Shown here piece by piece: positions 24,221-31,661 of a stretch of 64,000 bases of DNA. Source of the DNA: Candidatus Woesearchaeota archaeon. GTDB taxonomy: Archaea; Nanobdellota; Nanobdellia; Woesearchaeales; JABMPP01. A model generated the notes under the pieces. That model made no database searches. It was not told where the DNA came from and was given only the letters and a program-made list of their open reading frames with translations. The stretch's first letter is position 1. Each line of letters opens with the position of its first letter. Where the stretch lies: the NCBI GenBank assembly GCA_018303405.1, contig JAGVYD010000010.1, positions 59,350 through 123,349 on the forward strand, written 5' to 3'. Made by a program: the position numbers and the translations under genes.

Positions 24221-25509
24221 AAAGCGCTTCATCTGGTGTGGATGGTGAACATTCAGGCCAAAATAATCCAGGCATCACAATTAATTCATCGGATGGCAAT
24301 GGAAATCTGAAAGGCCTGTTTGTCAACAGGGACTGCCGCCATTTCCAGGATTACAAGCCGTGCCAGCCACACAAAAAATTCGGCGTGCTCTGCCATGGCT
24401 GCCCTTACTATGAACCAATCAAGAAAAGGCTGCTTATTGTGAATCTTGAGGCCATGGGCGATGTTCTCAGGACAACATCCATCCTCCTTCCGTTAAGGGA
24501 AAAATATCCCGGATGCCATATAACCTGGATAACAACCCCGAAATGCGTGGACATCCTCAAGAATAATCCATATGTTGACAGGATACTGATGATTGGCTAT
24601 GAAACATCCATGAGCATGATGATAGAGGAATTTGATGTGGCGATCAATGTTGAAAAGGCACATGAGGCATGCGCGCTCTTTACAATGGTCAAGGCCAAGA
24701 AAAAATTCGGGTTTGAGCTTGGCAAGGATGGAAGCATAGTCCCTTTAAGCAATGGTGCAAAGTATTTCCTTGACATAGGAATATCCGACAAGCACAAGCG
24801 CGCAAGCCGGAAGACGCAGCAGGAAATAGTCTTTGACATTGCAGGGCTGGAATACACGGGCCAGAAGTCCATATTAATGCTTGAGGACTCTGCAAAATCA
24901 TTTGCTGGCGAATTCTTCAAGAACAATGGCCTGAAGAAGGGAGACTTCATCGTCGGCTTCAACACTGGCTGCAGCAACCGGCTTTTTTTGGACAGGAAAT
25001 GGAGCATTGATGGCTTTGTTGAGCTTGCCAAGCTTCTCTATAGCCTGTACGATGCCAAGATCCTGCTTCTCGGGGGGCCAAATGAAATTGAGCGCAACCA
25101 GGAGATAATCAACAAATCATCTGTGCCGATAATTAATACAGGGAACAATAATACGATTCCACAGTTTGCCGCAATCATAAGCAAGTGCAGCCTGCTTGTC
25201 ACAGGAGATACGCTTGCTGTGCACATGGCAGCAGCATTGGATGTTGCAGCTGTCTGCATGTTCGGCCCGACCATGCCCCATGAAATTGAGCTTTACGGCA
25301 AGGGCGCCAGGATACTGACGGACATGTCGTGCGCCGGCTGCTTCAAAATCAAGTGCGAGTTCCATAAAACCTGCATGGACAGGCTGCAGGCATCGACTGT
25401 ATTTGATGCTGTTGAAAAGGTGGCAATGAAGCACAATCTGCTTCCCGGCAGGAATATGCGCTTGAATGCCATGGCAGGGAGCGCCAAATCAGATGTCAAT
25501 GCTGATTAG
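24217..25509 (+). CDS. GT9 glycosyltransferase, ADP-heptose:glycan heptosyltransferase-like
   Basis: A 430-residue GT-B enzyme of the heptosyltransferase family. After an N-terminal Cys-rich patch (CRHFQDYKPC, then CHGCPYYEP) comes LLIVNLEAMGDVLRTTSILL, the GT9 signature with the GD of the donor loop, then CHITWITTPK. The C-terminal domain has LLLGGPNEIERNQE, VTGDTLAVHMAAALDVAAVC and FGPTMPHE, and ends in the clustered Cys region CAGCFKIKCEFHKTC usual for archaeal and spirochaete-like GT9 proteins. The GTG at 24217 overlaps the upstream stop (GTGA) with GGGGG 8 nt before it; a TTG at 24202 is an alternative. It is a likely consumer of the ADP-heptose made by genes at 37.3-40.1 kb. Confidence 0.88.
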   Translation: MKSASSGVDGEHSGQNNPGITINSSDGNGNLKGLFVNRDCRHFQDYKPCQPHKKFGVLCHGCPYYEPIKKRLLIVNLEAMGDVLRTTSILLPLREKYPGCHITWITTPKCVDILKNNPYVDRILMIGYETSMSMMIEEFDVAINVEKAHEACALFTMVKAKKKFGFELGKDGSIVPLSNGAKYFLDIGISDKHKRASRKTQQEIVFDIAGLEYTGQKSILMLEDSAKSFAGEFFKNNGLKKGDFIVGFNTGCSNRLFLDRKWSIDGFVELAKLLYSLYDAKILLLGGPNEIERNQEIINKSSVPIINTGNNNTIPQFAAIISKCSLLVTGDTLAVHMAAALDVAAVCMFGPTMPHEIELYGKGARILTDMSCAGCFKIKCEFHKTCMDRLQASTVFDAVEKVAMKHNLLPGRNMRLNAMAGSAKSDVNAD

Positions 25510-25536
25510 TAAACTAGTAAGACTGAGGGGATATGA

Positions 25537-26523
25537 ATGGCAGACAAAAAAAATTTGAAGGAAAATAAGAAAGCAGATTCCGGCAAATCTGCTAATGTGC
25601 TGATTACAGGCGGCTTTGGCTACCTTGGCTCAATAATCACTGAATACCTAATCTCAAAAGGATACAGGGTAACAGTGCTTGACAATCTATATTACAAGCA
25701 AAAGCCCATGCTTCACCTGTGCCACAGCCCGAATTTTGATTTTATAATTGGGGATGTGCGAAACGAAAAGCTCATGGCTGAAATACTGCCAAAATTTGAC
25801 TACATCATCCCGCTGGCAGCCATGGTGGGCGCGCCAGTGTGCAATAAAAGCCCGGAGGACGCCAAGTCCATCAATTATGGCGCAATCAGGATGCTGTTGA
25901 AGCTGAGGGCCAGGCACCAGCGCATCATATTCCCAACAACAAATTCAGGCTATGGGACCAAGAGCGGGGAAACATTCTGCACAGAGGAAACGCCCCTGGA
26001 GCCAATCTCCCTTTATGGCCAGACCAAAGTCGATGCAGAAAAGATATTGCTTGAGGCTGGCAATGCAATAACATTGCGGCTTGCCACTGTCTTCGGGGTT
26101 TCCCCGAGGATGCGGACAGACCTGCTCGTGAACGACTTTGTCTACAAGGCTGTCCGCGACGGCTATATTGTAATTTTTGAAAAGCATTTCAAGCGAAATT
26201 ATATACACATCCGGGACGTGGCCAGGTGCTTTGAGCATTGCATGCTGAATTTTGAAAAAATGAAAGACAATGCTTACAATGTCGGCCTTCAGGAGGCAAA
26301 TCTTTCCAAGGAAGAGCTTGCCCTCAAAATCAAGGGCCACATGCCGAAATTTTTTATCCATTTTTCCGAGATTGGCCAGGACCCTGACAAGAGGAATTAT
26401 ATAGTCTCCAATGACAAAATAATGGGAACAGGGTTCAAGTGCATTTATGACCTTGATTTTGGAATAAAAGAATTAATAAAGGCTTACAAATTGTTGGGGG
26501 ATACAGGGCATTCCAATGTCTGA
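25537..26523 (+). CDS. NAD-dependent epimerase/dehydratase (extended SDR)
   Basis: A 328-residue extended SDR. The nucleotide motif is VLITGGFGYLGSIITEYL, the region PLAAMVGAPVCNKSPEDA follows, the catalytic strand is FPTTNSGYG and YGQTKVDAEKILL gives YxxxK. RNYIHIRDVARCFEHCM is the C-terminal substrate segment. This subgroup (NSGYG, with VGAPxCN) is often found beside heptose or deoxysugar genes, but I cannot name its reaction. It lacks the usual signature of HldD ADP-heptose 6-epimerase, so it is not assigned to that step. GAGGGG lies 6 nt before the ATG. It is third in the operon starting at 23093. Confidence 0.85.
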   Translation: MADKKNLKENKKADSGKSANVLITGGFGYLGSIITEYLISKGYRVTVLDNLYYKQKPMLHLCHSPNFDFIIGDVRNEKLMAEILPKFDYIIPLAAMVGAPVCNKSPEDAKSINYGAIRMLLKLRARHQRIIFPTTNSGYGTKSGETFCTEETPLEPISLYGQTKVDAEKILLEAGNAITLRLATVFGVSPRMRTDLLVNDFVYKAVRDGYIVIFEKHFKRNYIHIRDVARCFEHCMLNFEKMKDNAYNVGLQEANLSKEELALKIKGHMPKFFIHFSEIGQDPDKRNYIVSNDKIMGTGFKCIYDLDFGIKELIKAYKLLGDTGHSNV

Positions 26524-26558
26524 TTGGATATGCAGGATGGAATTTGTCGGGGTACTGA

Positions 26559-28166
26559 ATGGGTAAAAATGACTTGCTTGTGGCCGGAGCATTGTTTATT
26601 GTAGCTTTCTGGCTCTGGACTTTGCCGATCCAGGCATACCCTGTGCCCTTTGGCGAGGGCGACTCGGTCTGGCAATTTACTGCTGGCGACTGGATGTACC
26701 AAAATGACCGCGCTGATCTCACTATCCCCCCCTATCTGGGCAACTGGTATTACGGCTTCAATTCAATCCTTGGCCCGAATATTCATGAGTACCCTCCTCC
26801 TTATCCTCTCAATTCCGCGCTTGCCCAGCTTTTTACCAATGACAGGTTTGTTTCTGCCTACATAATGATAGGGCTTCTTTCAATGCTGGGCTGCATGTCA
26901 ACCTACCTTCTTGTCAGAAAATTTTGGGGCCTTATTCCCGGAATACTGGCAGGATTCTCCATGCTTTTTGTGATGCGCAATATCATGACTTATCTCTGGG
27001 GGCAGAGGGGCAGCGTCATAGCGTTCAATTTTATCCCAGTTGTCCTCTATACCTACTACATGTACCTTTCCACTGACAGCAGCAAGGAGCCCGCCAAAAA
27101 ATCTGTCTATCTTTTTGCTTTTGTTGCAGTGCTTGCAAGTGAATACCTGTTCCACATGCAGGCTTTTGGAGTAACGGGAATTGCATTATTCTTGTTTACG
27201 ATCTTCTACTGGATAAAGGAAAGGAAATTCCCACTACCGTTCACCAAAAATCCCATATCGATAGGGCTTGCCATTGTCATATTCCTCCTGATCACAATGC
27301 CATTCATTCTAATCTACCTTGGGCCTGATGAAAGGCATGAAATAAAACTGACAAACCCTGAGCGCTTTCTTCACTGGTTTAAGATAAGCGACCAGGAAGG
27401 CTACCCTGTGAATGTCGGGGGGTATCCTGCCATCTATTTTTCGTATAACGATGTTTACCACAAATACCTTATCCCTTTCATTTTTATTGGTGCCCTCATT
27501 CTTCTCTACAGGAGAAGCAGCAAGGACCTTGTTTTGCTTGGATGGCTGGCAGCAGTGTACATAGCGGTGCACCTCGATGTTATTGGATACCTTAATGTGG
27601 GCAGGGCTGCAAGAATGCTTCTTGCTGAAACCGCATTGTTTTATGCAATAATAGTGGTGGGCTTGTTTGGCCTGTTGTCGTTCATTCCGGTCAAAAAGAA
27701 AATGCTTGGCTATGCCAAAATCGCACTTGCTTTGGTATTCATAGCCTTCATGCTGTCTTCCAATGCCAGGGTGGCACATTCCACGCTCAAGGATGCCTAC
27801 CCTCCTATCCTGAGAATAACGCCTTACCAGGTGGAGGCTGCTGAATGGATGAAGGCAAACCTGCCTGAAGATGCCTTTGTTGTTGTCAAGGGGACAATAA
27901 GCTACCCGAAAATCAGGTGGATGCTCACATATTCCAACAGGTATGTTGGCAACGATGTCCAAAGGTTCCTGGACGCCAACCTTACAACCAGGGACAAGGC
28001 CTACTACATGGTTGATTACTCTGACCTTATAATCACCGGCCAGCAGGGCCCTGCGCAAAGCCTGCTGCAGTGGGAACAGGAAGTTTTTGCCAACAGCACA
28101 CTGGTATATGACCAGAATAATATCCACATATGGCACAATAATTTTGAGGTGTTCAGAAATTACTAA
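26559..28166 (+). CDS. GT-C type polytopic membrane glycosyltransferase
   Basis: A 535-residue protein with about 11-12 membrane helices and a soluble C-terminal end (from about residue 420). The first outer loop has PFGEGDSVWQFTAGDWM with acidic residues at the expected catalytic place, and the second loop has NIHEYPPPYPLNSALAQLF. It resembles the archaeal GT-C proteins that extend N-glycans from lipid-phosphate sugars; no close subfamily is recognised. GGGG lies 6 nt before the ATG. A small membrane protein starts inside its last codons, and the same GT-C plus small protein pair occurs in the opposite operon at 28632-30603. Confidence 0.8.
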   Translation: MGKNDLLVAGALFIVAFWLWTLPIQAYPVPFGEGDSVWQFTAGDWMYQNDRADLTIPPYLGNWYYGFNSILGPNIHEYPPPYPLNSALAQLFTNDRFVSAYIMIGLLSMLGCMSTYLLVRKFWGLIPGILAGFSMLFVMRNIMTYLWGQRGSVIAFNFIPVVLYTYYMYLSTDSSKEPAKKSVYLFAFVAVLASEYLFHMQAFGVTGIALFLFTIFYWIKERKFPLPFTKNPISIGLAIVIFLLITMPFILIYLGPDERHEIKLTNPERFLHWFKISDQEGYPVNVGGYPAIYFSYNDVYHKYLIPFIFIGALILLYRRSSKDLVLLGWLAAVYIAVHLDVIGYLNVGRAARMLLAETALFYAIIVVGLFGLLSFIPVKKKMLGYAKIALALVFIAFMLSSNARVAHSTLKDAYPPILRITPYQVEAAEWMKANLPEDAFVVVKGTISYPKIRWMLTYSNRYVGNDVQRFLDANLTTRDKAYYMVDYSDLIITGQQGPAQSLLQWEQEVFANSTLVYDQNNIHIWHNNFEVFRNY

Positions 28167-28530
28167 ACCAACCACTAAACCAGCTTCGAAAGCCATTGAT
28201 AGCCTGAAAGGGCTTGTTGGCTGGCAATTTATGCTGCTGATAGTTGCACTGCTTGGCGTGTCCTATTATCTGCTCGGGAAAATAGGTCTGCAAACCATTT
28301 CAATGTGGCTTTTCCTTTACATTGTGCCATCCTATCTGATCCTTCTCATGCTCGGCCTGGAGGAATCTGAGTCATTTGTTATTGCAATTTTTGGCACAGC
28401 AGGCGTTGTCCCTGCCCTCATATTCTTCATGAACTATATCATACCATCGCTCAGGGCATCTGCAATTATACTATGGGTAATTGAGCTGGTCCTGGTGTTT
28501 GTTGTTTACAAATACCATTATAGAAAGTGA
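28159..28530 (+). CDS. small four-helix membrane protein, DUF1616-like, probable ATT start
   Basis: About 123 residues: a basic N-terminus (TKPTTKPASKAIDSLKG), then four hydrophobic helices including FLYIVPSYLILLMLGLEES, a segment like the PGYAL loop of DUF1616 proteins. No ATG or GTG lies at the right place. GAGGTG at 28146-28151 is 7 nt before an in-frame ATT at 28159, which overlaps the GT-C stop by 8 bp. This start gives 123 residues against 121 for the paralogue at 28632-28997. An ATG at 28108, inside the GT-C gene, is the alternative. It is probably a partner subunit of the GT-C enzyme. Confidence 0.62.
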   Translation: MTKPTTKPASKAIDSLKGLVGWQFMLLIVALLGVSYYLLGKIGLQTISMWLFLYIVPSYLILLMLGLEESESFVIAIFGTAGVVPALIFFMNYIIPSLRASAIILWVIELVLVFVVYKYHYRK

Positions 28531-28631
28531 TCTTATTTGCCTTTTCCTATAATCTATAACTTTTTCCTATAACCTGTAATCCTGGTAGCTAGTATTTGCT
28601 CCATGAAGCAGTGTATGGCCCGGCCTATCCC

Positions 28632-28997
28632 CTATTTCTTGCTGCCAATATAGAAAATCGAAACCCCGAGGGCAATCTCCAAAATTGGCAGGGCTATGTG
28701 GTGCAATTTCAGGTGCAGCCCGGCCAGGCCGAGGTAATATGACAGTATGCCGAGCACGGCAAAGCCAAGCGCGCTGCCCAATATGGTTCTTTCCATGAAG
28801 CCCAGCTTTTCCATGTATTTCAGCATAAGGGCGTAGCCCGGGATTATGCCGAGCCATGCAATGGCCAGCACAATTTTTACAACATTGAGAATGGGCTCCC
28901 TGAAGAATGCAATCTTAAACAAGATCATAAGCAGGGCTATTATCATGCCTAATTGCACAATCTCCTCTTTCAGCTGCTCAAAAATTTTGTTCTTCAA
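28632..28997 (-). CDS. small four-helix membrane protein, DUF1616-like, probable TTG start
   Basis: About 121 residues. A short charged N-terminus (KNKIFEQLKEEIVQLG) is followed by four helices with WLGIIPGYALMLKYMEKLGF, the DUF1616-like PGYAL loop, and MERTILGSALGFAVLGILSY, resembling the following eRxxLsxGLS helix. The TTG at 28997 has GGGAGAGG 6 nt upstream and overlaps the GT-C stop by 20 bp; the ATG at 29021 is an alternative with a poor leader. It is the paralogue of the protein at 28159-28530 and has the same place behind a GT-C gene. Confidence 0.65.
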   Translation of the reverse strand: MKNKIFEQLKEEIVQLGMIIALLMILFKIAFFREPILNVVKIVLAIAWLGIIPGYALMLKYMEKLGFMERTILGSALGFAVLGILSYYLGLAGLHLKLHHIALPILEIALGVSIFYIGSKK

Positions 28998-30603
28998 TAC
29001 AGTCCTCTCCCGGCTTTTCATTATGCAATATCACGACAAGGTCATTGTTAAAAACAGGCTTCATCCATTCCTTCTTCACAAGCTCGCTGGCAACCAGAAG
29101 GTTGTACTGGGCAAAAACCTGCTGCCCGCTGCCCTTGTCAAAGACAAGGTAATCAAATGAGCAAATGTCCGTGTAGCCCTTCAGCCCTGCCAGGCCGGGG
29201 TATTCGAACTGGAAAAATGATTTTCTAACTGCAAATGCATCGCTCGCTCCCACAAATTCAGCATAATATAGCCTTTTAATGCTCCTGTTCTGGATTGCCT
29301 CAATTAACTGCGGTATTTCAGCAACATAATTTTGTCGCTGGTCAATCCACAATGCCGCATCCTGGTTGTAAAGGTCCCCATACATGAAGAATATCCTTGC
29401 ATTTTCCGGCGTTTGGCTGGGCAGCCACCTAATCATTTCCCAATGGTAAGGGTCCATGAGCCCTGGGTTGGAGCTGTCCTGGTAGCCAGCGCTTGCCAGG
29501 AAGATAAAGCAAAGGGCAATTGATAATGCAGCTGCATAAACTGTCTTAAGCTTCTTTAACAGCAATTTCAAGACAAGATAAATGGACAGTCCGAGGAAAA
29601 GCCCCATGAATATCGGCCAGGAATACCTTACCTGGAATGCCCTGCTGTGAAACCCAAAATAATTGCCAAAGCCTATGGCCAGCATGAAAAGTGCAGGCAA
29701 GGCCGCATAGTGATTTTTTTTCAATGCAAAATATGCCGAGGCAATTGCACCTGCAACTATCGGAAATACAGCCCATCTGAAATTCCTGAACGTGACATCA
29801 AAATTTTCAGGCCTTATCTGGCTTAAAGTCCACTGGCTGCCCTGCCAATGCCCGTGGTAAAAGACAAGCAAATACCCGAAGCTGAGAGCAATGCCTATGA
29901 TGCCGGAATAGACAATCCATCTTGTTTCCTGCATGCTCATTTCCCTTTTGGCAAGCTTGAAAACATAGTACAGCGCATAAAACAGCACCAGGAATGCAGC
30001 CTCGGAGGTATGGGTTATCAGCACGCCAGCCACAAAAATCCCCAGGTAGGCATAATAATGCTCAAGGTCATGCCTGTCTATCCACCAAAAAGCGGCTGCA
30101 AGGAAAACCATGGCCAGGGCCAAATCCCAGTTTCCCCAGAGCCAGCTGATTACAAACCTTTGCAGGAACAGGAAGACAGTCACGGAAAGGCCCAGGATTG
30201 CAACATTGGTGTTGAACTGCCTGGCTATCAGGTACATCACAAGCGACGCAAGGATCACAAAAAGATATGGCAGGATGGCGCCTTCATAAGTTTCAAATCC
30301 AGTGAAATTCGAAAGCATTGCATTTTCAGCATAGAAAACAGGCATGTGGAATGCCATGCTGTTTGTGTGTCCAAACCTGATGTAATGGGGCAGGACGTCC
30401 ATTTTGCCGTGCATATTGAACCATTCTGCGAATGCCAGCTCGCCATAGGCATCAGATGCAAAATACCCATAGGGCAGATCGTGCGTTATCCTGTGGTTGA
30501 GTATTGTGCCAGGCCCCACATACAGAAATATTGCCAGGGCTGCAAAAATGAAAATGTGCTCAATCTTCACAGACTTCAAGTCAAAACTCATTGCAAACAC
30601 CAT
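28978..30603 (-). CDS. GT-C type polytopic membrane glycosyltransferase
   Basis: A 541-residue protein with about 11-12 helices and a soluble C-terminal domain from about residue 410. The first loop has YGYFASDAYGELAFAEWF with acidic residues in the GT-C catalytic position, and HTSEAAFLVLFYALYYVF lies in a later helix. The C-terminal part (DPYHWEMIRWLPSQTPENA) matches the layout of the enzyme at 26559-28166, suggesting old paralogy. It follows the GT2 gene by 22 bp and overlaps the small DUF1616-like gene, so the three form one operon. The donor is probably the polyprenyl-phosphate sugar made by the GT2. Confidence 0.8.
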   Translation of the reverse strand: MVFAMSFDLKSVKIEHIFIFAALAIFLYVGPGTILNHRITHDLPYGYFASDAYGELAFAEWFNMHGKMDVLPHYIRFGHTNSMAFHMPVFYAENAMLSNFTGFETYEGAILPYLFVILASLVMYLIARQFNTNVAILGLSVTVFLFLQRFVISWLWGNWDLALAMVFLAAAFWWIDRHDLEHYYAYLGIFVAGVLITHTSEAAFLVLFYALYYVFKLAKREMSMQETRWIVYSGIIGIALSFGYLLVFYHGHWQGSQWTLSQIRPENFDVTFRNFRWAVFPIVAGAIASAYFALKKNHYAALPALFMLAIGFGNYFGFHSRAFQVRYSWPIFMGLFLGLSIYLVLKLLLKKLKTVYAAALSIALCFIFLASAGYQDSSNPGLMDPYHWEMIRWLPSQTPENARIFFMYGDLYNQDAALWIDQRQNYVAEIPQLIEAIQNRSIKRLYYAEFVGASDAFAVRKSFFQFEYPGLAGLKGYTDICSFDYLVFDKGSGQQVFAQYNLLVASELVKKEWMKPVFNNDLVVILHNEKPGEDCIEEQNF

Positions 30604-30625
30604 TAATCCGCAAGCCCGCGCTCAA

Positions 30626-31336
30626 TTAATCCGCAAACCTGTATTTTATCAGGCACCACGCAGCCTGTAAGCCATCTTTAATCGTGATTTTCTTGCCTTC
30701 ATCATGGTCCCGGTTTTTGTAGCTAATCGGTATTTCCCAAATTTTGATACCATGCCGCAGGAGCTTGCCAGTGACCTCGGGCTCAAAGTCAAATTTATTT
30801 GCTCGAAGCCTTAGCTTTCTCAGCAGGCTGGTTTTCACAAGCTTGTAGCATGTCTCCATGTCAGTGAGCCTTGCTCCGTATATAATATTGGTCAGCCATG
30901 TCAGCCCTTTGTTCCCAAAATAAAACAGGCCTTTATGCAATCCATCCCTGTTCAGGAACCTTGAGCCGTACACAGCATCAGCTTTCCTGTTTTTCATTTC
31001 ATCCAGAAGCATTATTATTTCCCTTGGGTCATATTCAAGGTCAGCATCCTGGACAATGCAGGCAAATCCTGATGCTTTTGACAGCGCAGTCCTCAGCGCC
31101 GCGCCCTTGCCCTTATTTTTCGGGTGGAAATAAATCCTGAGACTGGCATACTTCCTGCTTTTGCCGATTTTCTGCAGGATTTTTCTCGTGTTATCCATTG
31201 AGCCGTCATCTACAACAATTACTTCTTTCTCATATCCGTCAGTCTTGACTTTCATAACCTGGCCAATGAGCTTTTCAACTGTCTTGGCTTCGTTATACAC
31301 CGGAATCAATATTGAAAATTTTTTTTGCCCTGCCAT
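30626..31336 (-). CDS. GT2 dolichyl-phosphate sugar synthase-like glycosyltransferase
   Basis: A 236-residue soluble GT2 enzyme. Motifs: FSILIPVYNEAKTVEKLI, EVIVVDDGSMDNTRKIL, NKGKGAALRTAL, IVQDADLEYDPREI (the DAD/xDD metal site) and AVYGSRFLNRDG. METCYKLVKTSLLRKL and FDFEPEVTGKLL are the acceptor-side motifs of the DPM1/ALG5-like group. It probably charges a polyprenyl phosphate for the GT-C gene directly downstream. The ATG at 31336 is 26 bp from a TATA box, so the message is probably leaderless. MITE copy B lies just behind this promoter. Confidence 0.9.
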   Translation of the reverse strand: MAGQKKFSILIPVYNEAKTVEKLIGQVMKVKTDGYEKEVIVVDDGSMDNTRKILQKIGKSRKYASLRIYFHPKNKGKGAALRTALSKASGFACIVQDADLEYDPREIIMLLDEMKNRKADAVYGSRFLNRDGLHKGLFYFGNKGLTWLTNIIYGARLTDMETCYKLVKTSLLRKLRLRANKFDFEPEVTGKLLRHGIKIWEIPISYKNRDHDEGKKITIKDGLQAAWCLIKYRFAD

Positions 31337-31356
31337 TAGTTGTCATCCAGTTCATT

Positions 31357-31367
31357 TATTTATAAAG
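31357..31367 (-). promoter_or_regulatory. TATA box of the GT2/GT-C operon
   Basis: Minus-strand CCTTTATAAAT region, centred 26 bp before the ATG at 31336. MITE copy B starts 14 bp further upstream. Confidence 0.72.
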
Positions 31368-31372
31368 GTTCT

Positions 31373-31553
31373 CCCTCAACAGGCTCTGTCCAGAGACTTG
31401 GTTTTGGCATCAAAGTTGTGAGGCTCTTCAATTATCGCCTAAAGCATTTTTCGCGGTTCCAGATAGAAAAATGCAATTATTGTCATTTGTTCAAAGCCGA
31501 GCCGATGCCAAAACTCGAGCCGAAGGCGAGATTCTGGGCAGAGCCCCCTCAAC
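31373..31553. repeat. MITE-like element, copy B, with 8-bp target duplication
   Basis: The element itself is 31381-31545. It is flanked by CCCTCAAC at 31373-31380 and 31546-31553, a perfect 8-bp direct repeat. Ends are GGCTCTGTCCAGA and the inverted TCTGGGCAGAGCC. Inside, TTTTGGCATC / GATGCCAAAA and the hairpin GCATTTTT / AAAAATGC correspond to arms of copies A and C with paired changes on both sides. The rest of the gap up to 31661 holds nothing I can recognise. Confidence 0.82.
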
Positions 31554-31661
31554 AAAACTATTCTTATTGGTGCCACTGCGTGATTTGCTTTCCCTAATTG
31601 ACCAATTTAATTATTAACCCATTGCATACTCCGACAACATAATCTGCCATTCCCCGGGATT

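Noticed and set aside
29848..30606. Long antisense frame (252 codons) over the GT-C gene; similar ones at 27309-28196 and 34783-35310.
   Set aside because: These are shadows of membrane or enzyme genes with clear motifs on the other strand; no promoter or ribosome-binding site and unusual amino acid content.
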